This document shows positions 26,103-35,872 of a stretch of 64,000 bases of DNA, in pieces (position 1 is the first letter of the stretch; each line of letters starts with the position of its first letter). The notes below the pieces were generated by a model that was not told where the DNA came from, ran no database searches, and saw only the letters and a list, made by a program, of their open reading frames with translations. This stretch comes from CAYMTR01 sp964393405 (GTDB lineage: Bacteria; Bacteroidota; Bacteroidia; Bacteroidales; Prolixibacteraceae). A program made the translations under genes and the position numbers. The stretch lies in assembly GCA_964393405.1 (NCBI GenBank), contig CAYMTR010000013.1, positions 6,381-70,380 of the forward strand, read 5' to 3'.

Positions 26103-26357
26103 TTAATCATTCTTTGGTTTTCCATTAGTGCTTAAAAAGTATATAAATGAAGCTATTGACGCTAGAAATAAAATTGACACAATTATTAATCCAACTAAGA
26201 TTAAAATAAACTTCCATTTTTCAACATCACCCTGTAAGCCCTTTGAAATGAAGGTATATATTACAAATATCTCACATAAAGCAGTTATTATAATGGATCC
26301 AATATTTAATTTCATCAGTGTTTTTATGTCAGCTCCAATGAACAAATTTCGCTTCAT
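26103..26357 (-). CDS. Small two-helix membrane protein
   Basis: An 84-residue protein with hydrophobic segments at about 18-38 and 47-74 and short charged ends (MKRNLFIGADIKTLMKLN, and NGKPKND at the C-terminus). I do not recognise the family. Its ATG overlaps the stop of the upstream sensor kinase by four bases (ATGA), so the two are translationally coupled, which suggests a functional partnership such as modulating the kinase. An antisense frame on the other strand is not considered real. Confidence 0.6.
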   Translation of the reverse strand: MKRNLFIGADIKTLMKLNIGSIIITALCEIFVIYTFISKGLQGDVEKWKFILILVGLIIVSILFLASIASFIYFLSTNGKPKND

Positions 26358-27517
26358 ATTTTTTTCTTTAAGATTATCCTAAAAGTAGTCGCTTTTCCTG
26401 CCTCAGAATTTTTTAAAAATATTTTTCCTTCATGAAATATTTCAATAATTCTTTTCGACAAAGTAAGACCTAGACCCCACCCTCTTTTCTTGGTTGTAAA
26501 TCCTGGTTGAAATACTGTTTTAAATTTTGATTTAGCTATCCCTTTCCCACTATCAGTAACATCAATGAACACTTCTGTTTCTTTTTCATAAACGTCTATA
26601 TTTATTGTCCCGGGATTGTTTTCAATTGCATCAACTGAATTCCTGATAAGATTTTCAATTACCCAACTAAAAAGGGATGCTGAAAGGGGTAAATATAATT
26701 CTTCTCTGCCAGCAAAGTTATAAACAATATCAATTTTCTTGGAAACTCTTGTTTTAAGATATTGTATTGAATTATCCAAAACACTATAAATATTTTCAGG
26801 AAACAATTCCGGATTAGATCCAATCTTTGAAAACCGTTCGGTAATCTTTTCCAACCTATCTGTATCTTTTTGAAGCTCGGAAATTATTTTAGAATCAGTG
26901 TTTTCTTCTTTGAGAATCTCAACCCAAGCCATCAATGATGAAATTGGAGTTCCCAACTGATGAGCAGTCTCTTTCGCCATTCCAATCCACACCAAATTCT
27001 GCTCAGCATTCCTTGCTGAATTAAAAGCAAAATATGCAATCGCTATAAATAGAATTATAACTGCTAATTGAAAGATAGGATAATTACGTAATTCAACTAA
27101 AAGAAAAGATTCATTATAATACAAATACTGCTCTATACCACCACCAAGAGGAATTACAATCGGCTCCTGCTTAGCTTTCATTTTTGCTAGCTCCCTCGAT
27201 AATACCTTGTCCTTGTTTTTTTCACTGTATTTAATATTGCCGTCAATCTTAATGCTACCTTCCTGATCTACCACAATTATAGGAATTGTCTTGTTCGCTG
27301 CAAGTATCTGATTAAGAAACATATTAACTTCGTTCCCAAGATCATCATTTGTGGCAAACAATCTTGTAGCCTCTGCCCATCGTTCAACTTTTACCCTTTC
27401 TTCAGTTGAAACCTGCTTAACGAGTTTATTGGTATAAAGCAATGATCCTATTCCAATAAAAATGGCCGCAATAAAAATGAACTGCTTCCACCTTTTTTTC
27501 TTAAAATATATGTCCAA
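26354..27517 (-). CDS. Membrane sensor histidine kinase, orphan
   Basis: Sensor kinase of 387 residues. Membrane segments at about 12-28 and 145-165 flank a periplasmic region of about 115 residues. The phospho-acceptor region reads AKETAHQLGTPISSLMAW, the H-Q-L-G-T-P variant common in Bacteroidota, and the ATP-binding domain has NLIRNSVDAIENN, DSGKGIAKSKFKTVFQPGFT and WGLGLTLSKRI. No response regulator is adjacent. The start is TTG at 27517, the only plausible start after an upstream in-frame stop, 19 bases after dxs. It overlaps a small membrane protein gene downstream. Confidence 0.88.
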   Translation of the reverse strand: MDIYFKKKRWKQFIFIAAIFIGIGSLLYTNKLVKQVSTEERVKVERWAEATRLFATNDDLGNEVNMFLNQILAANKTIPIIVVDQEGSIKIDGNIKYSEKNKDKVLSRELAKMKAKQEPIVIPLGGGIEQYLYYNESFLLVELRNYPIFQLAVIILFIAIAYFAFNSARNAEQNLVWIGMAKETAHQLGTPISSLMAWVEILKEENTDSKIISELQKDTDRLEKITERFSKIGSNPELFPENIYSVLDNSIQYLKTRVSKKIDIVYNFAGREELYLPLSASLFSWVIENLIRNSVDAIENNPGTINIDVYEKETEVFIDVTDSGKGIAKSKFKTVFQPGFTTKKRGWGLGLTLSKRIIEIFHEGKIFLKNSEAGKATTFRIILKKKI

Positions 27518-27536
27518 TCCTTGAAGTATTTGTTAA

Positions 27537-29423
27537 TTATTGTTTGCTAAATATGTCGTCAATTGTTTTTACAATGCCATCAGAATCGTAACCACATTCA
27601 TGATACAATTCTTCAGGCTTACCTTGTTCAACAAAATTATCACCAATCCCTAATGAAATCAACTTCACTGAATAATTATTTTCATTTGCAAATTCTAAAA
27701 CGGCACTGCCCATACCTCCTTTTAATGCTCCATCTTCAACCGTTATAATGGTTTTAAATTTAGAACAAGCTTCGTGTAGCAATTCCTCATCAATTGGCTT
27801 AAGAAACCTTAGATCATAATGAGCAATTGAATACTTGCCCTCAAATTTCTTTAGTGCTTCACTTACAAAATTTCCGGGATGACCAATAGATACTATTGCC
27901 AAGTCAGTACCATCCTGAATCTTTACACCTCTACCAATTGGTATTTCTTTAAACGGTGTTCTCCATTCTTTCGTTACTCCCCTTCCCCTGGGGTATCTTA
28001 TTACAAATGGACCCGGCAGTAGCTTTTGGGCTGTATACATAAGATTTCTAAGTTCCTCTTCATTAAGCGGAGATGCAATTGTCAGATTAGGTATACATCT
28101 TAAAAATGCCATGTCAAATACTCCATGGTGAGTTGCACCATCAGCACCTACAAGTCCTCCTCTATCCAAACAGAAAATTACTTTTAGTTTTTGAATTGCG
28201 ACGTCATGAATTATTTGGTCATAAGCCCTTTGTGAAAACGATGAGTAGATGTTGCAAAAAGGTATCATTCCCTCTGAAGCCAACCCTGCAGCAAAAGTCG
28301 CAGAATGTTGCTCTGCTATCCCAACATCAAATACTCTATCGGGAATTTCATTTTTCATGATACTAAGAGAACAACCTGTAAGCATTGCAGGAGTTATTCC
28401 AACAATTCTTTCATTCGCTTTAGCTAATTCAAGGAGTGTCTCACCAAAAACATCTTGATATAATGGTGGCTCCTTGCCATCAGTAGTAATTACAGGCTCA
28501 CCGGTCTTTACATCAAATTTCCCGGGGGCATGAAATAAAGTCTGATTATTCTCAGCAGGATAATATCCTTTCCCTTTAGTTGTAATAATATGCAACAATT
28601 TTGGTCCTGGAATTTTCTTTAACTGTGAAAATAATCTTACTAAATGCCTAACATTGTGCCCATCTACTGGTCCAAAATACCTAATGTTGAAAGATTCAAA
28701 TAGATTACTCTCCTTTAGAAAAAAAGATTTGGTTGAATGCTCAATTTTTTGAACAGCATTTCTGGCTTTAATAAACCTCCCAAGAAAATTCCAGGTCTTA
28801 TCTTTTAATTTGTTATATGTGGAAGATGTTGCAATCCGTATGAGATAATTATTTAAACCTCCAACATTCGGATCAATTGCCATATTATTATCATTCAATA
28901 CAATTAATACGTCAGGATTTGAAACACTAGAGTTGTTCAATGCTTCGAATGCCATTCCTCCGGTAAGTGCCCCGTCTCCTATAACAGCAACTACTTTGTT
29001 ATTTAATCTTTTGATTTTTGATGCTACTGCCATTCCTAATGCAGCTGAGATCGAAGTGGAAGAGTGTCCTGTTCCAAATGAATCATAAATACTTTCCTTA
29101 GGACTTGGGTAACCACTTATACCCTTGTATTTTCTGTTTGTATTAAACTTATCCCTCCTCCCGGTAAGAATCTTATGACCATAAGCCTGATGACCAACAT
29201 CCCATACCAATTTGTCAATTGGGGTATTATATACATAATGAAGCGCTACGGTTAACTCTACTACTCCTAAACTAGCTCCAAAATGCCCCGGATTCTGAGA
29301 GAGCTCATCAATTAAAAATTTCCTAAGCTCTGTACAAACATTTTCTAATTCACTCTCATCAAGTTTCCTCAAATCCGAAGGTGAATCTATCTTGTCTAAT
29401 AATTTATATGCTGATTCTGACAT
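27537..29423 (-). CDS. dxs: 1-deoxy-D-xylulose-5-phosphate synthase
   Basis: First enzyme of the non-mevalonate isoprenoid pathway; joins pyruvate and glyceraldehyde 3-phosphate using thiamine diphosphate. It is 628 residues, the normal length. Visible are GHQAYGHKILTGRR near 78-91, the thiamine site VAVIGDGALTGGMAFEAL, IVLNDNNMAIDPNVGG, the catalytic Glu in VGIAEQHSATFAAGLA and the pyrimidine-domain C-terminus with YDLRFLKPIDE. It also feeds thiamine and pyridoxal synthesis. It leads a minus-strand run with the sensor kinase 19 bases behind it. Confidence 0.97.
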   Translation of the reverse strand: MSESAYKLLDKIDSPSDLRKLDESELENVCTELRKFLIDELSQNPGHFGASLGVVELTVALHYVYNTPIDKLVWDVGHQAYGHKILTGRRDKFNTNRKYKGISGYPSPKESIYDSFGTGHSSTSISAALGMAVASKIKRLNNKVVAVIGDGALTGGMAFEALNNSSVSNPDVLIVLNDNNMAIDPNVGGLNNYLIRIATSSTYNKLKDKTWNFLGRFIKARNAVQKIEHSTKSFFLKESNLFESFNIRYFGPVDGHNVRHLVRLFSQLKKIPGPKLLHIITTKGKGYYPAENNQTLFHAPGKFDVKTGEPVITTDGKEPPLYQDVFGETLLELAKANERIVGITPAMLTGCSLSIMKNEIPDRVFDVGIAEQHSATFAAGLASEGMIPFCNIYSSFSQRAYDQIIHDVAIQKLKVIFCLDRGGLVGADGATHHGVFDMAFLRCIPNLTIASPLNEEELRNLMYTAQKLLPGPFVIRYPRGRGVTKEWRTPFKEIPIGRGVKIQDGTDLAIVSIGHPGNFVSEALKKFEGKYSIAHYDLRFLKPIDEELLHEACSKFKTIITVEDGALKGGMGSAVLEFANENNYSVKLISLGIGDNFVEQGKPEELYHECGYDSDGIVKTIDDIFSKQ

Positions 29424-29695
29424 CTCTTTCTAAAATAACATACGCTAATATACTATAAACCCAAACTTTTATTTATAAAAATAATCATATTAAAACATTC
29501 TAAACTATATTTAGTTGATATGATTTTAAAAAAAGTACAGACTCAAAAAATCATTTCTTCCAAATAAATCGTTTATTTGATGAAAATAAATTCATTATAG
29601 TTATAATTGAAAAAAATCAAGAAATAAATTTGTATTTTATTTGTTATAACGTAATAATGTTCTAAAAAAATATAGTAAATCTAATTATTTGAGAT

Positions 29696-30706
29696 ATGAA
29701 AACAAGAATTTTTTTTGTTTTAACCGTAATTGGCATAACAGCATTGTTGTCATCATGTGTTCCTTTAAAACAATTCAACGAAATCAAGTCAAAGGCTGAC
29801 AATTATCAAAAAAACAATGAATTGCTTAAAGATGAAAACCGCAATCTAACTGTTGAAATAAATGAACTGGACGGAACTATACTTTCTCTTCAGAAAAAGA
29901 TTTATTTACTTGAGCAAGAGGCTGAAAAATTAAAAAAGGATAAAGAAACCCTTGCATTGGAAAAGGAAAATCTTACAAAGTTTCGTAAAGAACTGGAAGC
30001 CCAAATCAATAACCTCAAAGATGGTAGCTCTGAGGAAATAACAAAATTACTTAACGAACTTCAAGTTCTACAAAACGATCTTCAAGACCGTGAAAATAAA
30101 GTAAAAAAGTCTGAAATCGAAATAAGCGATAAAGAAGAAAAATTAAAAGCAACTCTGGAGAAGTATAATGCCCAACAAGATAAATTGATGGAACTCCAAA
30201 GTGCCCTCAACAAACAAAAGGATGCCGTTTCTTCACTTAAAGATAAATTAAATCATGCTTTGATTGGATTCTATGACCAAGGACTTAGTGTTAATGAAAA
30301 AAACGGGAAAATATATGTTTCTCTTGATGAACAACTCCTTTTTCAAACCGGTAGCTATATTGTTGACACCAAAGGTCAGGAAGCTTTGAAAAAACTAGGA
30401 GAAGTATTGGCAAATAATAAGGATATTAACATACTTATTGAAGGACATACTGATGATGTGCCACTTACCGGCTCAAGTCAAATTAAAGACAACTGGGACC
30501 TAAGTGTGATGAGAGCTACTTCTGTTTCTAAAATAATTCTTGCTAATAAGAACATTAGTCCCGAAAGAATTACTGCTGCCGGAAGAAGCGAATATGTCCC
30601 ACTTGTAGCAGCTAAAACACCAGAGGCCAGAAAGAAAAACAGAAGAACAGAAATAATTCTTACTCCTAACCTTTCAGAAGTATTTAAAATACTTCAATCA
30701 AATTAA
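29696..30706 (+). CDS. OmpA-family lipoprotein with coiled coil
   Basis: Envelope lipoprotein of 336 residues. The signal ends in a lipobox ALLSSC with Cys21. Residues about 35-195 are a long heptad-rich coiled coil (Lys, Glu and Leu), and about 205-330 form an OmpA-like peptidoglycan-binding domain with LIEGHTDDVPL, NWDLSVMRATSVSKIIL and RKKNRRTEIILTP. It probably links outer membrane and peptidoglycan across the coiled-coil spacer. The 272-base gap upstream is AT-rich and should hold its promoter and that of dxs, which is divergent; I see no clean promoter there. Confidence 0.88.
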   Translation: MKTRIFFVLTVIGITALLSSCVPLKQFNEIKSKADNYQKNNELLKDENRNLTVEINELDGTILSLQKKIYLLEQEAEKLKKDKETLALEKENLTKFRKELEAQINNLKDGSSEEITKLLNELQVLQNDLQDRENKVKKSEIEISDKEEKLKATLEKYNAQQDKLMELQSALNKQKDAVSSLKDKLNHALIGFYDQGLSVNEKNGKIYVSLDEQLLFQTGSYIVDTKGQEALKKLGEVLANNKDINILIEGHTDDVPLTGSSQIKDNWDLSVMRATSVSKIILANKNISPERITAAGRSEYVPLVAAKTPEARKKNRRTEIILTPNLSEVFKILQSN

Positions 30707-30729
30707 AATATTTGCTGTCAATAGTTATC

Positions 30730-30758
30730 AGGTGATTGAATCTTTTCAGTCACCTTTT
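30730..30758 (+). terminator. Intrinsic terminator
   Basis: Stem aggtgattga (30730-30739) with tcagtcacct (30746-30755), one G-U pair and a six-base loop, followed by four T then ATTTT. It reads in the plus direction after the OmpA lipoprotein gene and overlaps the stop of the convergent gene by two bases. Confidence 0.8.
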
Positions 30759-33528
30759 ATTTTATGTGATAGTTATACAAATAACCATCAGGACTATTGG
30801 TCAAAAGATTGTATTTAGAACTGCCATCATTAATCATTCCTATGCTAAATTCAGAACTTCCATCTAATGGAAAATTGTCACAAATGGATCCATTAGTTTT
30901 GAACAAATATATTTTATTCGCTTGACTACATGTTATTCCTATTCTTTTATCATTAGAAGATAAAATGTAAACACCTGGTGTATAATCAATAGTGTGTTCA
31001 AGTTTTTGAGTAAAAAGACTCCTTCCAGTATTATCCTGAACATATATTTGATTTTTCTGAGAAAAAATATACTCTATCTCATCGTCCTGGTCAGCATTTA
31101 AAGCAGTAAAGAAATGTGAATCATCAAATTTATTAAACTCAACAACTTCATGACTTCCGTTAAAATATGTTCTATGTACTCTTCCCTCGTTGTCAGTCGT
31201 TACAATTCTCGGTTCATGTGATGAAGTCCTATTTTCAAGATATATCTTATTGTTTAATGAATGTTGATAAACATTATCTGTTGTTACCCTTATATTGCCC
31301 TTCCTATCTAAAATGTAGTCTCTCATCAGATCTGAAGCAACAATGTAATCTTTCCCATCTATCTTAAAATGCTGGATAGGATTCTTGACTAAATGATCTG
31401 TTTTGAATAACTCCCACCCCTCAACAAGGTTTCCCTGCTGATCATATGCGTATATGTTATGATCTTCGCAAGATACAAAGAATCTGTAGTTTTCATTTTT
31501 CTCGTAATCGAACAAAGCAATACCATTAGCCGCCCTTGACCTTAACATGATAGGAAAATTGCTCACATCATTGCCATTTCTGTCTATCGCATAAATCCGC
31601 TCTGCTGTATTAAAAACAAATTGTAGCTTGCCATTTTTGAAAAAGTCTATTTGGTGTATTTCTCCCAGAATTGGAGACTCAAGCTTCAATTGCCATATAA
31701 TCCTTCCAACATTGTTAATCAAACACAAATTGTTTTCACTGTCTTGCAATATTATTTCTTTGTTTAAAGGATCCAGAAAATTCACAACAAATGTAGGTTT
31801 AAATTTTGAAGGAGCAGGCAACCTGCTCTGCCATATAGTCTTAGACTTTGATTCTATCGAAGGATTAAAATATAAACTGGCGTTGTTATAAATGAGATTC
31901 CCAGAATTAGTCACTTGCCATGAAAAATACTTAAACTTCTTCACGTCGGTATCTAATCTCATTTGTTCTGCTATATCTTTTTTGAAAAGCAAATCCGCAA
32001 TCGGAATAGAAGAAGGAATGTTACAGTAAAAACAGAAATTATTGCTGGAAGTTAATCCTGACTGAAATTTGTTAAATTCTGAATCTGAAACTAAGGTTTC
32101 TCCCAAGACGTTTGACACAAAAATCTTACAAAGTGTTTCGTATGAATCAGCAAAAATCAGATAATTATCGTATACTGAAAACCAACTTGAATTACCCTTA
32201 TTGAAAAATCTTCCAAATAATAAAGATGGGATATTTGTTACCGGGCATTTATGAAAATTAAATTTACTTTGGTCATCAATCGTAAACTCTTTGTTCCATT
32301 CACTTTTGGAAATTTTCTTTGATTTATAATAAGCTTCCTGAAATTCAAGCATCCGACTATATGCATAACTGCCGCTCTTTACTTTTAAAAATAAGGCATT
32401 TCTCTTTTCAGTAATGTATTGATCTGTAATTATCCCGGATATTGCCACTTCTTTATCAAATAGTTCAGCAAAAAGACTCTCAATATTAATACCTGAAATT
32501 TTTTCTATCTCCTTAATCTGGTTATCTCTTTTTAATAGTGTATTATTGACTCGGTTATAATTTTCAGATTCCTCAAAAAATTGATTGATATCTGAAAGAT
32601 ATAGTTTCGAGTAATATGGTACGTCCGACGGAATGATTTCTGTAATTTCAGAAGAACCGGATTTCTGACCTTTGAGTAAACTATAAAAGTATCCATCTTC
32701 TTCATCTCCTTTAGTAAAACCGCTTACCATAATCTTGTCAGGTTTAAATGAAAAATCAAGTTCTGTCCATCTCAAATCTGAACTGAGTAAATGGGATTTC
32801 TTTTTCATTATATCAGATAGATAGAAAGCAACAAAATCATTCGCTCTCCCGTGGTTCATAAAAACATTAATGTCTGCTTTGCTGTCAATAGTTTTCCTCA
32901 AAGAAGCAAAGTCACCGTTTTCTTCAATAGAAGGAAGCTCTATTTGTCTTAGCGACTCTTCAATCAGAAGCGAATTGAAGCAAAAAATAAATAAACTATG
33001 GGTAAATGAATACGATAATATGACTCGGGATGTTTTATTATCATATAGCTCGAAAATTGAGTTCTTATTATACCTTCTTTTTTTTATTTCTATCTTCTTT
33101 TCTTTTGCATATCCTTCAATAAATCTAACAATGTATTCTTTGTCTGATTTATTAAAATTCATTGAAAATAAATATTCTTTCTCGTTTCTCCCTCCTACAT
33201 TTAGGGCTCCATATATTTCTTTTCCCTGTGAGAATTTCTTAAACTCAGGATAATTTTTAGATAATGAGTCAATTAACTCTACGTCATCTTGAAATTGCTT
33301 TATAATATCACTTTTTGAAAGCGATTGCCACCATAAATATTCATTGTTCAATGATCCTGAAAGAGATATCAAATCTTTGAATTTAAATAATAAAGAAGAT
33401 GATTCAGGTATAGCTCTTAAAGGAGAAATCCTTTCGGAATTATCAAACGAACAAGAATAATTCAAAGTGATCAATATCATCAGACAATAAAGAAGAAGTA
33501 AAATCTTAATTTTCGATAGCTTTTTCAT
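30757..33528 (-). CDS. Large exported protein with C-terminal propeller repeats
   Basis: A 923-residue protein with a hydrophobic export signal (about 8-25) and Cys26; the lipobox N-Y-S-C is imperfect, so lipid attachment is uncertain. Residues about 35-580 resemble DUF3352-type proteins of unknown function (IPESSSLLFKFKDL near the start). About 590-923 contain repeats like LCLINNVGRIIWQLKLESP, RIYAIDRNGNDVSNFPIM and IYAYDQQGNLVEGWELF, characteristic of PQQ or BamB-like propeller blades. No enzymatic motif is seen. The next gene downstream in the reading direction is convergent; upstream is a barrel protein 20 bases away, probably cotranscribed. Confidence 0.6.
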   Translation of the reverse strand: MKKLSKIKILLLLYCLMILITLNYSCSFDNSERISPLRAIPESSSLLFKFKDLISLSGSLNNEYLWWQSLSKSDIIKQFQDDVELIDSLSKNYPEFKKFSQGKEIYGALNVGGRNEKEYLFSMNFNKSDKEYIVRFIEGYAKEKKIEIKKRRYNKNSIFELYDNKTSRVILSYSFTHSLFIFCFNSLLIEESLRQIELPSIEENGDFASLRKTIDSKADINVFMNHGRANDFVAFYLSDIMKKKSHLLSSDLRWTELDFSFKPDKIMVSGFTKGDEEDGYFYSLLKGQKSGSSEITEIIPSDVPYYSKLYLSDINQFFEESENYNRVNNTLLKRDNQIKEIEKISGINIESLFAELFDKEVAISGIITDQYITEKRNALFLKVKSGSYAYSRMLEFQEAYYKSKKISKSEWNKEFTIDDQSKFNFHKCPVTNIPSLLFGRFFNKGNSSWFSVYDNYLIFADSYETLCKIFVSNVLGETLVSDSEFNKFQSGLTSSNNFCFYCNIPSSIPIADLLFKKDIAEQMRLDTDVKKFKYFSWQVTNSGNLIYNNASLYFNPSIESKSKTIWQSRLPAPSKFKPTFVVNFLDPLNKEIILQDSENNLCLINNVGRIIWQLKLESPILGEIHQIDFFKNGKLQFVFNTAERIYAIDRNGNDVSNFPIMLRSRAANGIALFDYEKNENYRFFVSCEDHNIYAYDQQGNLVEGWELFKTDHLVKNPIQHFKIDGKDYIVASDLMRDYILDRKGNIRVTTDNVYQHSLNNKIYLENRTSSHEPRIVTTDNEGRVHRTYFNGSHEVVEFNKFDDSHFFTALNADQDDEIEYIFSQKNQIYVQDNTGRSLFTQKLEHTIDYTPGVYILSSNDKRIGITCSQANKIYLFKTNGSICDNFPLDGSSEFSIGMINDGSSKYNLLTNSPDGYLYNYHIK

Positions 33529-33548
33529 TAATGCAATTCTTTAAAATA

Positions 33549-34526
33549 CTAATTAAACTTTCTCCCAAAATTATCATTATAAAACGGAAGTCTCTCATGA
33601 AGCTTATATTTTGTTGGCTTTTTTTGAAACTTTGAATAATAAGACCTATACCTATTATAATAAAAAGGCAAGGCTAAATGTCTAGTCTGCCTGCGTGTGT
33701 CAAAATTAAAAAAATAAGATATCCCAAACAAAAATTTTCCGGTAACATCATAGACTGGAATTAAATAATTGTTTATTTCTTCAACCGGAACATCAGCTGT
33801 AAGTTCTGAAGTATATCGACTTACTCCATCAATATTGTCTGCATTAATAAACTGAAATCCAAGTTCAAATGATAAAAAAAATCTTTCACTTAATTGATAG
33901 TTTAAACCAAATGCCGGGCTAATTGAAAATTTTGTATAGAAATCTGACCCAAACCTATCCTGCTTGAATAAAGGATGAGTAAACCCTGTATATGAGTAAT
34001 TTGCCTTTTCTCTGTAACCAAGCTCAGAATTTATAAACACATACCCTACTCCAAATTTAGAATACATATTCAACTCTATGAAACCTTTTGAAAAAGAACT
34101 GAAATTGATGAAATTATATTTTATAAAAAAACTACTATTTATTACATCCGTTTTATACGATACCGGATAAGGAAGAAAACTCCTTTCATCGTTATTGAAT
34201 AAAGAAGTTCTTGTTAGAAAGAATATACCGGAAGGATTGTTACTGTATCCGTTATAAAAAGAAAGTCCAAATTCTACCCCTAGATCTATCCTCTCCCACA
34301 CCATTTTTGCCAACTGTAAATTAAAAGATACATCAGGCAAATTGCTCATATCGTTTAATGAAGCTGAAAAATCTTTGTTTATTTCACTAACAAGAAGAGT
34401 TGGACCAACTTGGATTGTTGTATTCCAATTAGTTTCAAAATTATTTTCTTCAGTTAACCACCCCTGCCCGAAAACTGAAATAGAAAATATTAAAAAAAAT
34501 AATAAGTTCAAGTACCTTTTCCCCAT
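33549..34526 (-). CDS. Outer-membrane beta-barrel protein
   Basis: A 325-residue protein with a signal peptide (about 1-20, ending SVFGQ) and alternating polar and hydrophobic strands rich in Tyr, Phe, Gly and Asn, for example YCSFELGFQFINAD-like strands (FFLSFELGFQFINAD) and GKFLFGISYFFNF near the end, typical of an outer-membrane barrel. I recognise no specific family. The C-terminus is a basic, Tyr- and Arg-rich tail rather than a barrel strand. It precedes the large propeller protein by 20 bases in the same direction, so the two may be a membrane-surface pair. Confidence 0.6.
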   Translation of the reverse strand: MGKRYLNLLFFLIFSISVFGQGWLTEENNFETNWNTTIQVGPTLLVSEINKDFSASLNDMSNLPDVSFNLQLAKMVWERIDLGVEFGLSFYNGYSNNPSGIFFLTRTSLFNNDERSFLPYPVSYKTDVINSSFFIKYNFINFSSFSKGFIELNMYSKFGVGYVFINSELGYREKANYSYTGFTHPLFKQDRFGSDFYTKFSISPAFGLNYQLSERFFLSFELGFQFINADNIDGVSRYTSELTADVPVEEINNYLIPVYDVTGKFLFGISYFFNFDTRRQTRHLALPFYYNRYRSYYSKFQKKPTKYKLHERLPFYNDNFGRKFN

Positions 34527-34600
34527 ACCCCCAGTAATCAGTCCCCAATCCTAATCACTTATCTAAAATAATAAAATTGTCGTTAATAATCAATGATATA

Positions 34601-35857
34601 TTATTGCTTCTTAACTTCCGAAGAATCAACAATTTTATATAGCTTGTCAGCTTTTCTTATTTTTGATTTAATAGGTATTGAACAGCGAGTACCCTTAGTT
34701 GCAATATCGACTTTCAAAAGGTCAACTCGTATCTCATCAACTTTAGATTCAATAACACCTGTTGTAGGACCAATTATTAAAATATTGTCCCCCACCTTTA
34801 GCTCCTGAGTTTCAATCTTAAACTCAGCCACTCCCAGATTGGAAAAATAATTAAGGTTTTTACCAATATAGATCTTTCTTTTAGTAGCTTCCGATCCATA
34901 ATTGCTACTCCATTCACCCAGTCGTTGCCCAAGATAGTAACCATCCCAAAAACCCCTGTTAAAAACAGTAGAAAGCCGTTTGTTCCATTCTTCAATCTTT
35001 TCCCTGGTATAAGAATTCCCTAAATATGCTTCTATTGCTTCACGGTAACATTCAACCACTGTTTTAACATATTCCGGAGACCTAGCCCTCCCTTCAATTT
35101 TAAGTACTGATACTCCTGAATCGAGTATTTTATTTAAAAAATGAATAGTCTTTAAATCTTTGGGAGACATTATATACTCATTATCTAATTCAAGTTCAAG
35201 ACCTGTTTCATTATCAGTAACAGTATAACCTCTCCTGCAAACTTGCATACAGCTACCTCTGTTTGCCGATGAATTCAATTCGTGTAAACTTAAATAGCAT
35301 TTCCCCGAAACAGCCATGCAAAGTGCTCCATGAACAAATATTTCCGATTGAATTAATTCCCCTTTAGGACCTCTAATATCTTGCTCTCTAATTTGCTTGT
35401 TTATTTCCCAAATTCTGCCAATATTCATCTCCCGAGCTAAAACAACAACATCTGCAAACTGAGAATAGAATTTGACAGCTTCAATGTTAGTGACATTCAA
35501 CTGAGTAGAAATATGAACTTCAATACCTGCCTTTCTAGCGAACATAATTGCAGCCATATCGCTTGCAATTACTGCGCTAACTCCTGCCTTCTTTGCTTCA
35601 ATTATTATCTCCTCAAGTTTTTCCAATTCATTATCAAATACAATTGTATTGACAGTAAGGTATGATTTTACATTATTCTCTTTTGCTATTGATGCAATTT
35701 TTTTAAGATCACCGATTGTGAAATTATTTGCTGAGCGTGCTCTCATATTCAGATTTTCCACGCCAAAATATACAGATCCTGCCCCGGCTTGTATTGCTGC
35801 CCTCAATGTTTCATAAGACCCTACAGGGGCCATTATTTCTATTTTCCTTTCTTCCAC
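34601..35857 (-). CDS. Peptidase U32 family RNA-modification protein
   Basis: A 418-residue member of the U32 family; despite the old peptidase name, characterised members (RlhA and TrhP) hydroxylate 23S rRNA or tRNA and carry an iron-sulfur cluster. The N-terminal TIM-barrel part begins IEIMAPVGSYETLRAAIQAG. The signature EIFVHGALCMAVSGKCYLSL and the following GSCMQVCRR give Cys180, Cys187, Cys203 and Cys207 in the family C-x6-C-x15-C-x3-C pattern, so the cluster site is intact. The C-terminal small beta domain is present. The start is GTG at 35857; an ATG eight codons later is the alternative. Which RNA is modified cannot be told from sequence. Confidence 0.9.
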   Translation of the reverse strand: MEERKIEIMAPVGSYETLRAAIQAGAGSVYFGVENLNMRARSANNFTIGDLKKIASIAKENNVKSYLTVNTIVFDNELEKLEEIIIEAKKAGVSAVIASDMAAIMFARKAGIEVHISTQLNVTNIEAVKFYSQFADVVVLAREMNIGRIWEINKQIREQDIRGPKGELIQSEIFVHGALCMAVSGKCYLSLHELNSSANRGSCMQVCRRGYTVTDNETGLELELDNEYIMSPKDLKTIHFLNKILDSGVSVLKIEGRARSPEYVKTVVECYREAIEAYLGNSYTREKIEEWNKRLSTVFNRGFWDGYYLGQRLGEWSSNYGSEATKRKIYIGKNLNYFSNLGVAEFKIETQELKVGDNILIIGPTTGVIESKVDEIRVDLLKVDIATKGTRCSIPIKSKIRKADKLYKIVDSSEVKKQ

Positions 35858-35872
35858 TCCTCTGTTTTTATA

